NCBI GenBank assembly: GCA_028284705.1
Contig: JANQRE010000010.1
Location: 124,001 to 188,000, forward strand
Direction: 5' to 3'
Source: Paracoccaceae bacterium
GTDB lineage: Bacteria; Pseudomonadota; Alphaproteobacteria; Rhodobacterales; Rhodobacteraceae
Length of the DNA: 64,000 nucleotides
Under the pieces are notes generated by a model that was not told the DNA's origin, made no database searches, and saw nothing but the letters and a program-made list of their open reading frames with translations. Shown piece by piece: positions 44,339 through 53,647 of this stretch; the stretch's first letter is position 1; every line of letters starts with the position of its first letter. The translations under genes and the position numbers were made by a program.

Positions 44339-44857
44339 ATGTCACTCGCAAAGAAACTTGGCCTTTCCGGCCTGGTCTTTATTGGTGTTGTGGGTTGTGA
44401 CGCCGTCACACCCGTCGGTGATGGCGCCAATGCGTCCGGGTTTCAGGCAAAATACATGTCATCGCGAATTGCCCTTGAGAAAGGCGACTACAAGAAGGCA
44501 ATGAAGGGATATACCAACTTGCTGACCGAGGCCGGTCCACATGAAACCCGAATTCGCCTTGAGTATTCGCATACGCTTCTGCGGACAGATGCGTTCGGGA
44601 AGGCGGCAAATGAAGCGCGCGTTCTTGCCCGCCAGGAGAAAGGCGGCGCCCGCTCAGCAGCTCTGGCTGTGCAGGGAACTGCCGAGCATGAACTTGCGCT
44701 CTTCGCCTTGCGCGGTGGCGACGTGGGAGATGAACCCCGGAAGCTTCTCAAAAGCGCCTATGCGGCGATCTCAGAAGTTCTGAAAAACAACCCCGAAATG
44801 GACCCTCTTGGAAGTCTGGCCAAACGCAAGGCCGAGATCAACGCTCAGTTGAATTGA
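44339..44857 (+). CDS. TPR-like lipoprotein inside the type II secretion locus
   Basis: This 172-residue protein has a lipoprotein signal (LVFIGVVGC) with the lipidated Cys at position 20 followed by Asp. The mature part is helical with TPR-like pairs (SRIALEKGDYKKAMKGYTNL, HETRIRLEYSHTLLRTDAFGKA). It is the only plus-strand gene within the type II locus: it is divergent from gspC, and its stop codon directly abuts the stop of gspM. It could be a pilotin or assembly factor for the secretin (inference). It does not match GspS by eye. Confidence 0.7.
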   Translation: MSLAKKLGLSGLVFIGVVGCDAVTPVGDGANASGFQAKYMSSRIALEKGDYKKAMKGYTNLLTEAGPHETRIRLEYSHTLLRTDAFGKAANEARVLARQEKGGARSAALAVQGTAEHELALFALRGGDVGDEPRKLLKSAYAAISEVLKNNPEMDPLGSLAKRKAEINAQLN

Positions 44858-45346
44858 TCAGGATTGGGGTGTGAGCGTCATCAAGGCTCGCACCATTCCG
44901 GGCTCCGAACCTCTTTCAACCTTGAAACTCGAGACTTCATAGCCCCAGCTTAAGCTTGTGCTGTTGATCCAGGCTCCAAGAGCCGTGAACTCAACCGCCT
45001 CAAACTGCAGTTCAATATCACTGTCCTGACGCGAGAGTTCCGACAAATCGCGACGCAGGCCCACCTCTGCAAGGCTCCGTTCGATTTCACTGACACCAAT
45101 CGGTTCAGGCGCCGCGTCCCTGGCAACAAGTTGCAAACGTTGCGCTTCTTCCGCGCGGGCTTGGGTCCATTGCAGCAAGGCGCTTGCTTCCACCAAATCC
45201 ACCCGTGCCTGGTCGCGACCGCGTTCCATCGGAACTAGAACGCCAAAGTAAATTGCCGCAGGTAGAACCAGAAAGAGCAAAACGGAGATCAAAAGTCGTT
45301 CACGACCAGATAGATCAACGAGGAAATCTGTGAGCCGTTCCATCAT
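44858..45346 (-). CDS. gspM: Type II secretion inner-membrane protein GspM
   Basis: This 162-residue protein has a short cytoplasmic N-terminus, one membrane helix at about 18-38 (LISVLLFLVLPAAIYFGVLV), a coiled coil (RDQARVDLVEASALLQWTQA) and a small ferredoxin-like periplasmic domain ending the chain. These features and its place right after gspL identify GspM. The start overlaps the gspL stop. It is the last gene of the G-to-M operon. Confidence 0.88.
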   Translation of the reverse strand: MMERLTDFLVDLSGRERLLISVLLFLVLPAAIYFGVLVPMERGRDQARVDLVEASALLQWTQARAEEAQRLQLVARDAAPEPIGVSEIERSLAEVGLRRDLSELSRQDSDIELQFEAVEFTALGAWINSTSLSWGYEVSSFKVERGSEPGMVRALMTLTPQS

Positions 45347-46530
45347 TGCTGGACCGCCTCAGGAAAGGAGATGTTCAGTTCCGCATTGATAACCTGATCG
45401 ACACTGTCGAAGTCTGAACGAACGACTTCTGCAACAAGACCACTCTCGCCAATCAGGGCCACCGTTGCGTCGAGCTCCGCAAAGTTTGGGAGTTCCGCTG
45501 TCACGACTAAGGCCGTTCCTTCAGAAATACTGCTACTTTGCAACTTCGCTGGACTTTGGGAAATCACCGCGAGCATTTCGGAAAACAAATCGAGTGATGA
45601 CACTTTGCTACGCGACGCATTCACCTCGGTTTCCAAAAGCTGCAACTCGCGCATGATCTGGGTTCTTGGATCAAGTATCGGACCGGTTAGCACAAAGACA
45701 TCACGGGTGATATCGCGCGCTTGGGCTTGGAGCATTTCGGTCTGACTGCGCAACTTGTCTGTCTCAAGCCAAAGCGCACCGGCCCAGACCGCGGCGGACG
45801 CAGTTGCTATTCCAAGCGGCCAGACCCAAGGCAGTATCCGCCGACGAACGCGGTCGCGTGCCGCGCGTGGGTCTTTGCGCAAGTCGAACCTTTCTTCGCC
45901 ATGTGCCAGGACTTGAGGCACCTCGAGGCCAGCAGGTCTCGCCTCCGCAGGCTTCGTGAAAGTCCTAATAGGGGCCGAGGCCAAAATGGCCTCCAACTCG
46001 CCGGGCAAGTCGGAGAGTTTCAGAATTGCCTTCGGTTCGTTTTTGGAAAGCGCCATTTCGATCAGAGGCAGAGCCAGGTCCGGCTCAGCACTGAATGCAT
46101 CCCCGAGGCCTAGGCGCGCCAACAAGTGCGTCCCGTCGAAATAAAGCGTCCAAATATCAGGGGCCACGGGCAATGTCAGGTAATCTGGAAGAACAGCGCG
46201 GCAGGACCGTCCCGCGCGGGCACGCCAAGTCTCTGCCAGGCCTCCCTCGATCACCAAAGCCCGCGTCCAGGTCACTTTGTCCGCCCCGATATCAAACGGC
46301 CGAATTTCAATCAAATCTGGTTGTAGCCCTGCGTTGTCCTGAAGATATCGATTGGCAACCCGTTCTCGTGCCGAACCACGAACACCATCGGGTATCGCGA
46401 CCTCCAACAGCGGCGCATCGCTTCCTGGAACTGTGACAACGGTTTTGCGAGGCGCAGGCTTTTCGAGCGTCTCAATGGGGATGACCGGCACCTTACCGGA
46501 CCAGCTCAAGTTCGATGTCTGTGTCATCAA
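45343..46530 (-). CDS. gspL: Type II secretion inner-membrane protein GspL
   Basis: This 395-residue protein has a cytoplasmic actin-like part (about 1-235; TWRARAGRSCRAVLPDYLTL, FDGTHLLARLG), one membrane helix at about 240-258 (ILPWVWPLGIATASAAVWAGAL) and a periplasmic ferredoxin-like domain after a coiled coil. It recruits GspE to the membrane and pairs with GspM. Start and stop codons overlap those of gspK and gspM by four bases each, so expression is coupled. Confidence 0.88.
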   Translation of the reverse strand: MMTQTSNLSWSGKVPVIPIETLEKPAPRKTVVTVPGSDAPLLEVAIPDGVRGSARERVANRYLQDNAGLQPDLIEIRPFDIGADKVTWTRALVIEGGLAETWRARAGRSCRAVLPDYLTLPVAPDIWTLYFDGTHLLARLGLGDAFSAEPDLALPLIEMALSKNEPKAILKLSDLPGELEAILASAPIRTFTKPAEARPAGLEVPQVLAHGEERFDLRKDPRAARDRVRRRILPWVWPLGIATASAAVWAGALWLETDKLRSQTEMLQAQARDITRDVFVLTGPILDPRTQIMRELQLLETEVNASRSKVSSLDLFSEMLAVISQSPAKLQSSSISEGTALVVTAELPNFAELDATVALIGESGLVAEVVRSDFDSVDQVINAELNISFPEAVQQ

Positions 46531-47435
46531 AGTGGACCGATCGTCAGGGCGATCTGTGCTCTGCGGGGAGACCCCGAGCGCTGGATAATTGTCTCCCGGC
46601 GCATCAGGCGTCCGTTTAGCTGCGCGGCGCTTTCCACCAAAAAGGTGTTCGAACCGAGCGCGAACTTCAATTGTGCATCGGCAAGTTCTTTGTTGCCTGA
46701 GTAAACCTGGGCCAACAAATCATGAAAGGGGGCAAGCGATGTCATCGGACTGCTTCCTCGACTTGCAAGCAACGCACCAAGGCCCCGGGGCGAGCCGAGC
46801 ACCATCGCTTCGATCACTTCTCGGGGAGCCGTGTTTATGTTCAGTGGCTGTTCCACAGGGTACACGCTTACATATTTGCGCAGCTTCGTGAATTCATCAT
46901 CGGTCATGCCTGCCGCTTCCCGCAATTGCCACACACTCACCAAGGGTCCCGCACGCGGGGCGATCGGGATCGCTTTGGATGAATAAGCCCCAGCCTGGTC
47001 CGCCCCCCCTGCCCTCACATAGCCGATGATCGCCTCGACAACTGAGGGAGCCAGGTTTGCGCGACTGGCAATGTCACGAAAGGCAGCTTCGGCATCATAT
47101 GTGTCAGCCAAAACCAACCAGTTGACGTTAAACTTTGATTGCAAATCCACGATGCTTCCGCTGACCTCACCGCGATCAAGGTCAACAGTCAAATTCGCCT
47201 GGGCCCAATTGTCGTCCGCGTGATCCGTCTCGCCAAATTGAAGATCCTCTGAAATCAGTTGAAGTGCGAGAGCGTCATAAGCATCGAGATACAATCGCTT
47301 TTGCACCGTCGTTTGGTCAATCTCCTGCAGAGCCCGAGCTGTTTCAGTGCGCGCAATGACGAACACAATCGCAGCCGACATGGCGGCCACCATGATTAAG
47401 GCATTGAGCAAAACGAACCCACTTTGTTTCTTCAT
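46527..47435 (-). CDS. gspK: Type II minor pseudopilin GspK
   Basis: This 302-residue protein starts with MKKQSGFVLLNALIMVAAM, a short leader with the prepilin cleavage site after Gly and the helix lacking Glu5, as is characteristic of GspK. The large alpha domain follows (SGSIVDLQSKFNVNWL, APSVVEAIIGYV, LNINTAPREVIEAM). The frame is open upstream to 47552, inside gspJ, but the prepilin leader fixes the start at 47435, which gives an ATGA overlap with the gspJ stop. It caps the pseudopilus tip with GspI and GspJ. Confidence 0.92.
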   Translation of the reverse strand: MKKQSGFVLLNALIMVAAMSAAIVFVIARTETARALQEIDQTTVQKRLYLDAYDALALQLISEDLQFGETDHADDNWAQANLTVDLDRGEVSGSIVDLQSKFNVNWLVLADTYDAEAAFRDIASRANLAPSVVEAIIGYVRAGGADQAGAYSSKAIPIAPRAGPLVSVWQLREAAGMTDDEFTKLRKYVSVYPVEQPLNINTAPREVIEAMVLGSPRGLGALLASRGSSPMTSLAPFHDLLAQVYSGNKELADAQLKFALGSNTFLVESAAQLNGRLMRRETIIQRSGSPRRAQIALTIGPL

Positions 47436-48031
47436 CGAAACGTCTCTATCATCGTGATCCGTCCGAGCGATGACGATGTGATCGCCACTTGTATTGCTTC
47501 CGGCAGAGCGGTGCTGAATGCTGTCGCTCCGTCTGTCTGAAGTGGCACCCATCCCAAGTCAGCACGATATATCAACACCTCCAACTGGCTCACGCCACGT
47601 AAATGGGTGATGCTTGGCGTCTGCAAACCCGGCGAGGCCGGGATCAACGTCGGCCAGTTGAAACGTTCAAGGCTTGCCGATTGCGGATCGACCCGCCAGG
47701 TTACGCGGTGAAATGCTGGTTCTCCGGGTGCCGACAAATGCCGTTGGCCTGCTACCGAAATAGAGAATGCCCCCGGTCCTGTTGAAAGGCTCGCTTCATA
47801 CCCGCCACCGGGCATTGCAAAGGGAATTGGAACCATCGAGGCGAGATCTGCGCGTAGGAGACTCAGCGCTTGTGACAGTTCCCCAGTTTCTTGGGTTGCA
47901 TCAACCAACTGGTCTCGCGCGCGCATGGTTGCAGTCAGGGATTGTAGTCCCATCACCGCCACCAAAGCAAAAATGCCCATGGCGATCACCAGCTCAAAAA
48001 GCGTGAGGCCCTTTTCATCGCGCCAGGTCAT
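47432..48031 (-). CDS. gspJ: Type II minor pseudopilin GspJ
   Basis: This 199-residue prepilin has the leader MTWRDEKG followed by LTLFELVIAMGIFAL, with cleavage after Gly and Glu at position 5 of the mature chain. The C-terminal part (FSISVAGQRHLSAPGEPAF, RVTWRVDPQSASLERFNW) fits the GspJ beta domain. It overlaps gspI and gspK by four bases on each side. Confidence 0.92.
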   Translation of the reverse strand: MTWRDEKGLTLFELVIAMGIFALVAVMGLQSLTATMRARDQLVDATQETGELSQALSLLRADLASMVPIPFAMPGGGYEASLSTGPGAFSISVAGQRHLSAPGEPAFHRVTWRVDPQSASLERFNWPTLIPASPGLQTPSITHLRGVSQLEVLIYRADLGWVPLQTDGATAFSTALPEAIQVAITSSSLGRITMIETFR

Positions 48032-48414
48032 GGGCGTGCCAATGGACTTAGGTAAACGACGAGCAGCGCACCTATACCATCATCGGAACGCGCGTTGACC
48101 GACGCCTTGATTAATCCGCCGGACGTAAGTTCGAAATCTGTTGTCACATCGAAGCGAAATGCGCCCATGGTCACTTTTTCGGGCAAACTGTCCGCTCTGG
48201 CCGGTCCCAGCAACTTCAACTCTTCCACACGATTAAGGGCCACAGTTTGCGCCAGCACACGCTGCTCCGCGCCTTGTGCCTCGTGGACCGACTGGTTCAA
48301 CCCGCGCATAGTGGCGACCGTTGCGATGGAGAGTATGACAATGGCAACCATCAGTTCAACCAGCGTGATGCCCCTGTCAGACGTCGAGCAACGCAGCATC
48401 AGATGGGTCCGCAT
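48028..48414 (-). CDS. gspI: Type II minor pseudopilin GspI
   Basis: This protein of about 128 residues has the prepilin sequence STSDRG followed by ITLVELMVAIVILSIATVA, with the usual Gly cleavage site and Glu5. The later GLNQSVHEAQGAEQRVLAQTVALNRVEELKL region, in outline, is the GspI type, including the A-x-N-x-x-E-E pattern. The ATG at 48414 follows GGGA; the open frame continues to 48444. It overlaps gspH by 16 bp and gspJ by 4 bp. Confidence 0.9.
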   Translation of the reverse strand: MRTHLMLRCSTSDRGITLVELMVAIVILSIATVATMRGLNQSVHEAQGAEQRVLAQTVALNRVEELKLLGPARADSLPEKVTMGAFRFDVTTDFELTSGGLIKASVNARSDDGIGALLVVYLSPLARP

Positions 48415-48854
48415 TTTGGTAAATCCCAACCATCGCCGTCGCACCGAATTCTTTCAACTCGACTCACAAACTCGAGCAGGAATGGCGAATAGGAGCCGTT
48501 GGGCAGAAACAGAACGTCTGGCGCAAGAGGAACCAAGGGCTGATCTTTGGGTCGAAAAAGGACACGCGCGGACCAGCGCATCTCCGTGCCGGAAGTTTGC
48601 CAGATATTGTGCTCGCGAATTGCGGTTTGATGACCCCTTGGCGTTATGAACAGACCCTCGATTTGCTGCCCTTGAATCGCGCGGCTTCGTAGTGCCTCAA
48701 ATCGTTGGTGAAAGGATGCGACGTCCGAGTTAATCGCGTTGGGAGGTCCAACAGTCGCAAGACTGACTCCGACTGCGAGCACAGCCAAGATCGCTGTGAC
48801 GACCAATACCTCAATCAATGAGAACCCGGCCTCGGCCGGGGACTGTGTGGACAT
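48399..48854 (-). CDS. gspH: Type II minor pseudopilin GspH
   Basis: This protein of about 151 residues has the prepilin leader ending in EAG followed by FSLIEVLVVTAILAVLAVG (Glu5 present). The C-terminal beta part is GspH-like (SFHQRFEALRSRAIQGQQ). The ATG at 48854 sits after a G-rich site just beyond the gspG stop; the frame is open to 48878, which would overlap gspG. It connects the major pseudopilin to the I-J-K tip. Confidence 0.88.
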   Translation of the reverse strand: MSTQSPAEAGFSLIEVLVVTAILAVLAVGVSLATVGPPNAINSDVASFHQRFEALRSRAIQGQQIEGLFITPRGHQTAIREHNIWQTSGTEMRWSARVLFRPKDQPLVPLAPDVLFLPNGSYSPFLLEFVSRVERIRCDGDGWDLPKCGPI

Positions 48855-48862
48855 GGCCCCCG

Positions 48863-49330
48863 TCAGTTGACCTGCCATGTCCCGATATCCGCGTCTGACC
48901 CGCTTCCGCCTTGCACCCCATCAGCACCAAAGGAGAAGACATCAAACTCACCATGCACGCCCGGCTGAAGATACTGATAAGGTTGACCCCAGGGATCGTC
49001 GGGCAATTGCGCGATATAGCCGTTTTCCGCCCAGTTTGGCGGGACCGGGTCCGTCACAGGTTTGGTGACCAAGGCGGCAAGTCCTTGCTCTGTTGTCGGG
49101 TATTTGAAGTTGTCCAGGCGATACAGTCCAAGGGCACTGGAAATCGCACTAATGTCGGTACGTGCACGCGCTTCTCGTGCCTGATCCGGGCGGTCAATGA
49201 CACGCGGTACGATCACAAGAGCCAAAATTGACAAGATGACAACGACGACCATCAATTCCAGCAACGAGAACCCAGCGTCCTTGCGGGCGTCCGTTTGCTT
49301 GTCAGGCACTACGATCGTTTGCAACTTCAT
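48863..49330 (-). CDS. gspG: Type II major pseudopilin GspG
   Basis: This 155-residue protein is the main subunit of the pseudopilus. The leader ends in DAG and the mature chain starts FSLLELMVVVVILSILALVIVP. Typical GspG features follow: YRLDNFKYPTTEQGLAALV, the PDDPWGQPYQYLQPG loop and the calcium-site end FSFGADGVQGGSGSDADI. It is the first gene of the G-H-I-J-K-L-M operon, and its start is 47 bp from the divergent prepilin peptidase frame. Confidence 0.95.
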   Translation of the reverse strand: MKLQTIVVPDKQTDARKDAGFSLLELMVVVVILSILALVIVPRVIDRPDQAREARARTDISAISSALGLYRLDNFKYPTTEQGLAALVTKPVTDPVPPNWAENGYIAQLPDDPWGQPYQYLQPGVHGEFDVFSFGADGVQGGSGSDADIGTWQVN

Positions 49331-49377
49331 CGCGCGTCGTCCTTAATACGCTTTGATCTAGGCGGCGCGGTTGGAAT

Positions 49378-50184
49378 TTGTCAAACCTTTCCCCTGTCAG
49401 GTGCGACCATTCTGCAAATGGGTACAATTTGGATTTATTGAGTATCTTTGGCGTCTTACTGGTTTTGATCAGTCCCGCGGTCGGCTCCTATCTAGGTGTT
49501 CTGGTAGATCGATTGCCGCGCGGCGAAGATAGCGTCTCGAAACGCTCGGCGTGTCGGGCATGTGGCCATCCGCTTGGCCTAGGTGATCTCGTCCCAGTCA
49601 TCTCCTTTGTGATGCGAGGCGGAAAATGCCGATACTGCACTGCGCCCATTCCGCCGTGGCATCTCTACATCGAACTCCTGGCGGCGGGCCTCACACTGAT
49701 TGTGGTCCTGCTGTCCCCTACCCTGTCAATTTTGCTGGTCACAGTGCCATATATCTGGCTGCTGGTTGGCCTTTTTTTTGCCGACCTGATTTGGTTCCGG
49801 TTGCCGAACCCGTTCACTCTGCTCTTGTTGGCGGTAGGCCTTCTTCATGCCGGTGTTGAGCCTTCGCTGACCTTGCTGGATGGATTGCTCGGCGCCACGG
49901 TCGGTGGATTATGTTTCTGGGCGTTGCGAGCCTTGTACACTGCCATACGAGGGCGTGAAGGCCTCGGGCTGGGCGATGTCAAACTGATTGCCGGCATAGG
50001 GGCAGGGCTTGGTCTTAGTGCCTTGCCCTATGTGGTGCTGAGCGCCGCGTTGACTGGAATTTGCGCCGAGGTTGCAAGGTCATATCTAGCTGGATCGGAC
50101 CTAACAGCCACGCGCCGTGTCCCATTTGGGGCGTATCTCTGCGGAACAGCTGTCCTAGTTTGGTATGCCAACGCGCTTTACTAA
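49378..50184 (+). CDS. gspO: Prepilin peptidase/N-methyltransferase GspO
   Basis: This protein of up to 268 residues is an inner-membrane aspartyl protease that cleaves and methylates prepilins. The cytoplasmic zinc loop has two Cys pairs (SACRACGHPL and GKCRYCTAPIP). The two catalytic Asp lie in LFFADLIWFRLPNPF and LGLGDVKLIAGIG. About eight membrane helices are predicted. The frame begins at a TTG at 49378; another TTG at 49429, just before the first membrane helix, is also possible. It is divergent from the gspG operon, whose products are its substrates. Confidence 0.92.
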   Translation: MSNLSPVRCDHSANGYNLDLLSIFGVLLVLISPAVGSYLGVLVDRLPRGEDSVSKRSACRACGHPLGLGDLVPVISFVMRGGKCRYCTAPIPPWHLYIELLAAGLTLIVVLLSPTLSILLVTVPYIWLLVGLFFADLIWFRLPNPFTLLLLAVGLLHAGVEPSLTLLDGLLGATVGGLCFWALRALYTAIRGREGLGLGDVKLIAGIGAGLGLSALPYVVLSAALTGICAEVARSYLAGSDLTATRRVPFGAYLCGTAVLVWYANALY

Positions 50185-50274
50185 GCGGTCTCAAATTACC
50201 TTGCTTTGGTCTTGGAAATCCCACAATCTACCGGCGCTTTTTATATGTTTTCCGTGGATTAGCTACTGATCGAA

Positions 50275-51837
50275 ATGGTGCTCATGTCTCGCAAATCTGC
50301 AATTCTTCTCGGCTGTGCAGCGTTCATCGCGATTTCCAACCCTGTCTTTCCGCAATCGAGCGCTCAGACACTTCCTGAAATGTCTGCAATTGTGGAAGCC
50401 TACAACTCCGGTGATTTTGTGACTGCGCGAAACGGGCTCGCTCAGTTGGCGGAGACCGGCAACCCTTTCGCGCAATATCGTTATGGTCGTATTTTGGCCG
50501 AGGGCCGAGGAGGACCGCAGGACATACCCAATGCGATCCAATGGCTCGACAAGGCGGTGCATCAAAACCAGACAGAAGCGGCGACTTTGTTAGCTAGGAT
50601 TTTGCTGGGGTCTCCGGGGATAACGCCCGATCCCGAACGTGCAGTCACGCTCCTACAACGATCCGCGGCACGCGGTGACACCGAGGCACAGTTCCTTCTG
50701 GCGCGGATTCTTGAACAGGGTGAGATCGTTGATCAAGACTTCGAAAGCGCCCACAACTGGTATCTCGCCGCGGCGGAAAACCAGCACGTCGAAGCACAGT
50801 TTCGGTTGAGTAACGCTATCGCCGCTGGACGCGGCACAACGGCGGATATCACAAGCGCTATCGTTTGGCTGGAACGTGCCGCTAGAAACGGCTTTGTTCC
50901 TGCACAACTCGCGTTTGCAACGCGTTTGGAAACGGGCAACGGGGTCGAAAAGAGGCCCTCTGAGGCGATAGACTGGTTAAGGCGCGCGGCTGAGGCCGGT
51001 TCCCCCCTCGGTCAGCGTATTCTGGGATCGAAATACCTGTTCGGCGACGGCGTTGAGGAGAACATAGCCGAAGCGCTGAAGTGGCTGCACGCGGCAGCCG
51101 AGCAAGACGAACCCGGCGCGCTTAGTAATCTCGGGTTCGTCTATTCCAACGGCAAAGGCGTCGAAAAGGACGAGGTGCGGGGCTTCGACTACTATCAACG
51201 CGCCGCCGATCGCGGCCTGATCCGCGCAATGCTCGTTGTCGGTTTGATGCATGAAAACGGAACCGGGACGCCGAAAGACCCGTTTGCCGCCGCAAAGTCC
51301 TACCGCAATGCGCTCGCGTCCGGCGAAGAAGCAGGCGGCGCGCGATTGGGAGCTCTCATTGCAACCGGAGCGTTGGAAGACCAAATAGACCCAATTGAAG
51401 CCGCTCCCTGGGTTGCAGCGGCCGCCGGTCAAGGCGATCCTGCATCCCTGAATTGGCTCAAAACGCAGTCTGAACAAAACAATCACCGGGCTTCCGGTCG
51501 ATTGGCAAACCTTCTCTTCGCTTCCGAAGATGATCGCGACCACGCGTTGTCACTGTTTGATAGAGCTGCCAATAACGGTGATGTATTCGCACAATTCCGG
51601 CTTGGGGAACTCTACGCCACAGGCGACGGAGTGCCCCAGGACTACATCCGGGCTCACAAATGGATGAACATCGCAGCGACGTTGGGCAACGAGAGCGCCG
51701 TGGAGAAAAGGGCTGTCATCTCTCAACTCATGACACCAACAATGCTGGCTGAAGCGCAGGCTGCGACCCGAGCCTATTTCGCTGCCGAAGCCAACCGCGT
51801 GCCAAAAACCGAGCAATCGGTCACTGTGACGGAATGA
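50275..51837 (+). CDS. Exported Sel1-repeat protein, 520 residues
   Basis: A signal peptide (ILLGCAAFIAISNPVFPQSSA) is followed by about eleven Sel1-like repeats of 36 residues along the chain, for example AQYRYGRILAEGRGGPQDIP and ALSNLGFVYSNGKGVEKDEV, ending with YIRAHKWMNIAATLGNESA. Sel1 solenoids act as adaptor scaffolds for protein-protein contacts. The ATG at 50275 or at 50284 starts it. The stop overlaps the start of a second Sel1 gene (ATGA), so the two are coupled. It lies just after the type II locus; it should be periplasmic or secreted. Confidence 0.9.
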   Translation: MVLMSRKSAILLGCAAFIAISNPVFPQSSAQTLPEMSAIVEAYNSGDFVTARNGLAQLAETGNPFAQYRYGRILAEGRGGPQDIPNAIQWLDKAVHQNQTEAATLLARILLGSPGITPDPERAVTLLQRSAARGDTEAQFLLARILEQGEIVDQDFESAHNWYLAAAENQHVEAQFRLSNAIAAGRGTTADITSAIVWLERAARNGFVPAQLAFATRLETGNGVEKRPSEAIDWLRRAAEAGSPLGQRILGSKYLFGDGVEENIAEALKWLHAAAEQDEPGALSNLGFVYSNGKGVEKDEVRGFDYYQRAADRGLIRAMLVVGLMHENGTGTPKDPFAAAKSYRNALASGEEAGGARLGALIATGALEDQIDPIEAAPWVAAAAGQGDPASLNWLKTQSEQNNHRASGRLANLLFASEDDRDHALSLFDRAANNGDVFAQFRLGELYATGDGVPQDYIRAHKWMNIAATLGNESAVEKRAVISQLMTPTMLAEAQAATRAYFAAEANRVPKTEQSVTVTE

Positions 51838-53012
51838 AGCAAACCTCCGCCATCTGGATCGCAATCGGATTTGTGATGCTGGCTGGAACGAGCCCAATGT
51901 CTGCGCAATCCTTGGCTGAGCTGACCGCCGCCGCGCAAAGCGGACATGTGGAATCTCAGCTCCTCCTTGGCCAGACCTACGACGCCGGGATTGAGGTCGC
52001 GCAGGACTACCAGGAGGCCGCCAAGTGGATCGAGATGGCAGCAAAGGCAGGCTCTCCCGAGGCACAGAACCTATTTGGAAAATACCACTTCGCCGGTCGG
52101 GGCGTAGAGCAAAACCAAAGCCTGGCGATCGAGTGGCTATCTAGGGCAGCGGAAACGGGCGAGGCGCAATATCTCTATGATTTGGGGATAGCCCTGCAAA
52201 CTGCTGAAACAGGAGACAAGGACCTAGAAGCCGCCGCCGAGAAATTCGCGAGTGCCGCCGAGAGCGGGCATGTAGAAGCCATCGTGAGCCTCGCAGTGCT
52301 GTTTCAGGGAGGCAGCGGTGTCGAACAGGACTTCGCCGAGGCAGATCGACTTTATCGTCTCGCCGCCCGAACGGGTCATCCCAGAGCGATGAACAATCTT
52401 GGCTTGATGTTGGCTCGGGGCGAAGGGGTCGCGCAAAACTACGAAGCAGCAGCGGAATTGTTTCAAGCAGCGGCGGATTTGGGACTGAAAGAGGCCTTTC
52501 GCAATCTTGGAGTGCTATATGAAAATGGCTTTGGCGTTCCCTTAGACGAGACGCGAGCACATGAACTATATCGGCAGGCAAGTAATTCCGGTCCTCTGTC
52601 ACAATCCGCAGACCAGAAATTCCTGTTTGACCGACGTCTCGGCGCGTTTTCTGGAACATCAGAGGCATTGGAGACCTATGAAAAATCCGCGCGGGCGGGC
52701 GATCCCATCGGGCAGTTCCTGCTGGCTTGGGCACATCTAAATGAGGCGGTACCTGACGCCTCGCCATTCGTTGCAGCAAAATGGCTGACCCAAGCCGCCG
52801 AGCGTGGACATGCGACGTCTATGACAAATCTAGGTATGATGTATTTTTCGGGCGTCGGCGTTCCGCAGGACTTTGTGCTGGGATACATGTGGCTGACCTT
52901 GGCCAGTCGGGCGGGAGAAGCAACTGCGCTTGAATTGCGTGATCAACTGGGCATGGCTATGCCGCGCGCCCAGATCAACGAGGCACAGCACCGCGCCAAG
53001 TCGCGATTCTGA
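51834..53012 (+). CDS. Exported Sel1-repeat protein, 392 residues
   Basis: This second Sel1 protein has a signal peptide (IWIAIGFVMLAGTSPMSAQS) and about eight repeats (ESQLLLGQTYDAGIEVAQDY, AMNNLGLMLARGEGVAQNY, ending FVLGYMWLTLASRAGEATAL). It is translationally coupled to the longer Sel1 gene upstream but differs in sequence. The paired arrangement suggests that the two proteins act in one periplasmic scaffold. A link to the neighbouring type II system or to the export of the following surface proteins is an inference. Confidence 0.9.
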   Translation: MKQTSAIWIAIGFVMLAGTSPMSAQSLAELTAAAQSGHVESQLLLGQTYDAGIEVAQDYQEAAKWIEMAAKAGSPEAQNLFGKYHFAGRGVEQNQSLAIEWLSRAAETGEAQYLYDLGIALQTAETGDKDLEAAAEKFASAAESGHVEAIVSLAVLFQGGSGVEQDFAEADRLYRLAARTGHPRAMNNLGLMLARGEGVAQNYEAAAELFQAAADLGLKEAFRNLGVLYENGFGVPLDETRAHELYRQASNSGPLSQSADQKFLFDRRLGAFSGTSEALETYEKSARAGDPIGQFLLAWAHLNEAVPDASPFVAAKWLTQAAERGHATSMTNLGMMYFSGVGVPQDFVLGYMWLTLASRAGEATALELRDQLGMAMPRAQINEAQHRAKSRF

Positions 53013-53186
53013 CGGGCTGAAACAACTAAAGTCTTAAGATTTCCTTTACTCCCGATAAGAAATTTCGTGCAAATTCGCAATTATGCGCCTAGGCTTGAGG
53101 TATATGGGGATGTCACCAGGACGGATTCGCGTTCGTTCTTTCTCGTCCCCTGTTGTGTGTCTTTGGTAACGAGGGAGGGGGAAACG

Positions 53187-53609
53187 ATGAAAAAATTGTC
53201 CGCGATTTGCGTATTTTTGTCGGCGCTTGTGGCAGTTTCTGTGACCCCTACATTCGCAAATCAGGTCTTCCACCAACATAATTCGAACGCGATCTGGTTC
53301 GAAAACTGGGGCCAGATGTTTAATGGAACATTAGACGTTGTTGCGCCTGACGGGCGTCATTTCCGGGTCGAAGCGGCTGCCGGAACGCCAGTATTTCAGC
53401 TTGACCCCACGAATGTCATTGATGGCACCTATTCATATGAAGTGACCGCGGCAAAGCCCGAGAAGGTCAAAATCATCAATCCTCAAAACAATGGACGCGG
53501 CGAAAACGCCTCCAACGAAATGAACGAGGCGTTCAAAATGAACGGGCAGTTTACGGTTCTGCGGGGCATCATTGTAGAGCCCGAGGACGTAACGGAAGAC
53601 AGTAACTAA
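53187..53609 (+). CDS. Small exported protein before the tail-fibre-like gene
   Basis: The protein has 140 residues with a clean signal peptide (MKKLSAICVFLSALVAVSV, then TPTFA). The mature chain is beta-rich at first (FNGTLDVVAPDGRHFRVEAA, YSYEVTAAKPEKVKI) and ends acidic. The ATG at 53187 follows the strong site GAGGGAGGGGG; the longer open frame to 53067 is not needed. The next gene starts 38 bp downstream on the same strand, so co-transcription is likely. I do not recognise a family. Confidence 0.7.
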   Translation: MKKLSAICVFLSALVAVSVTPTFANQVFHQHNSNAIWFENWGQMFNGTLDVVAPDGRHFRVEAAAGTPVFQLDPTNVIDGTYSYEVTAAKPEKVKIINPQNNGRGENASNEMNEAFKMNGQFTVLRGIIVEPEDVTEDSN

Positions 53610-53647
53610 CCCGATGTGAAATCGGGCAATCTTGGAAGGTGACAGAA

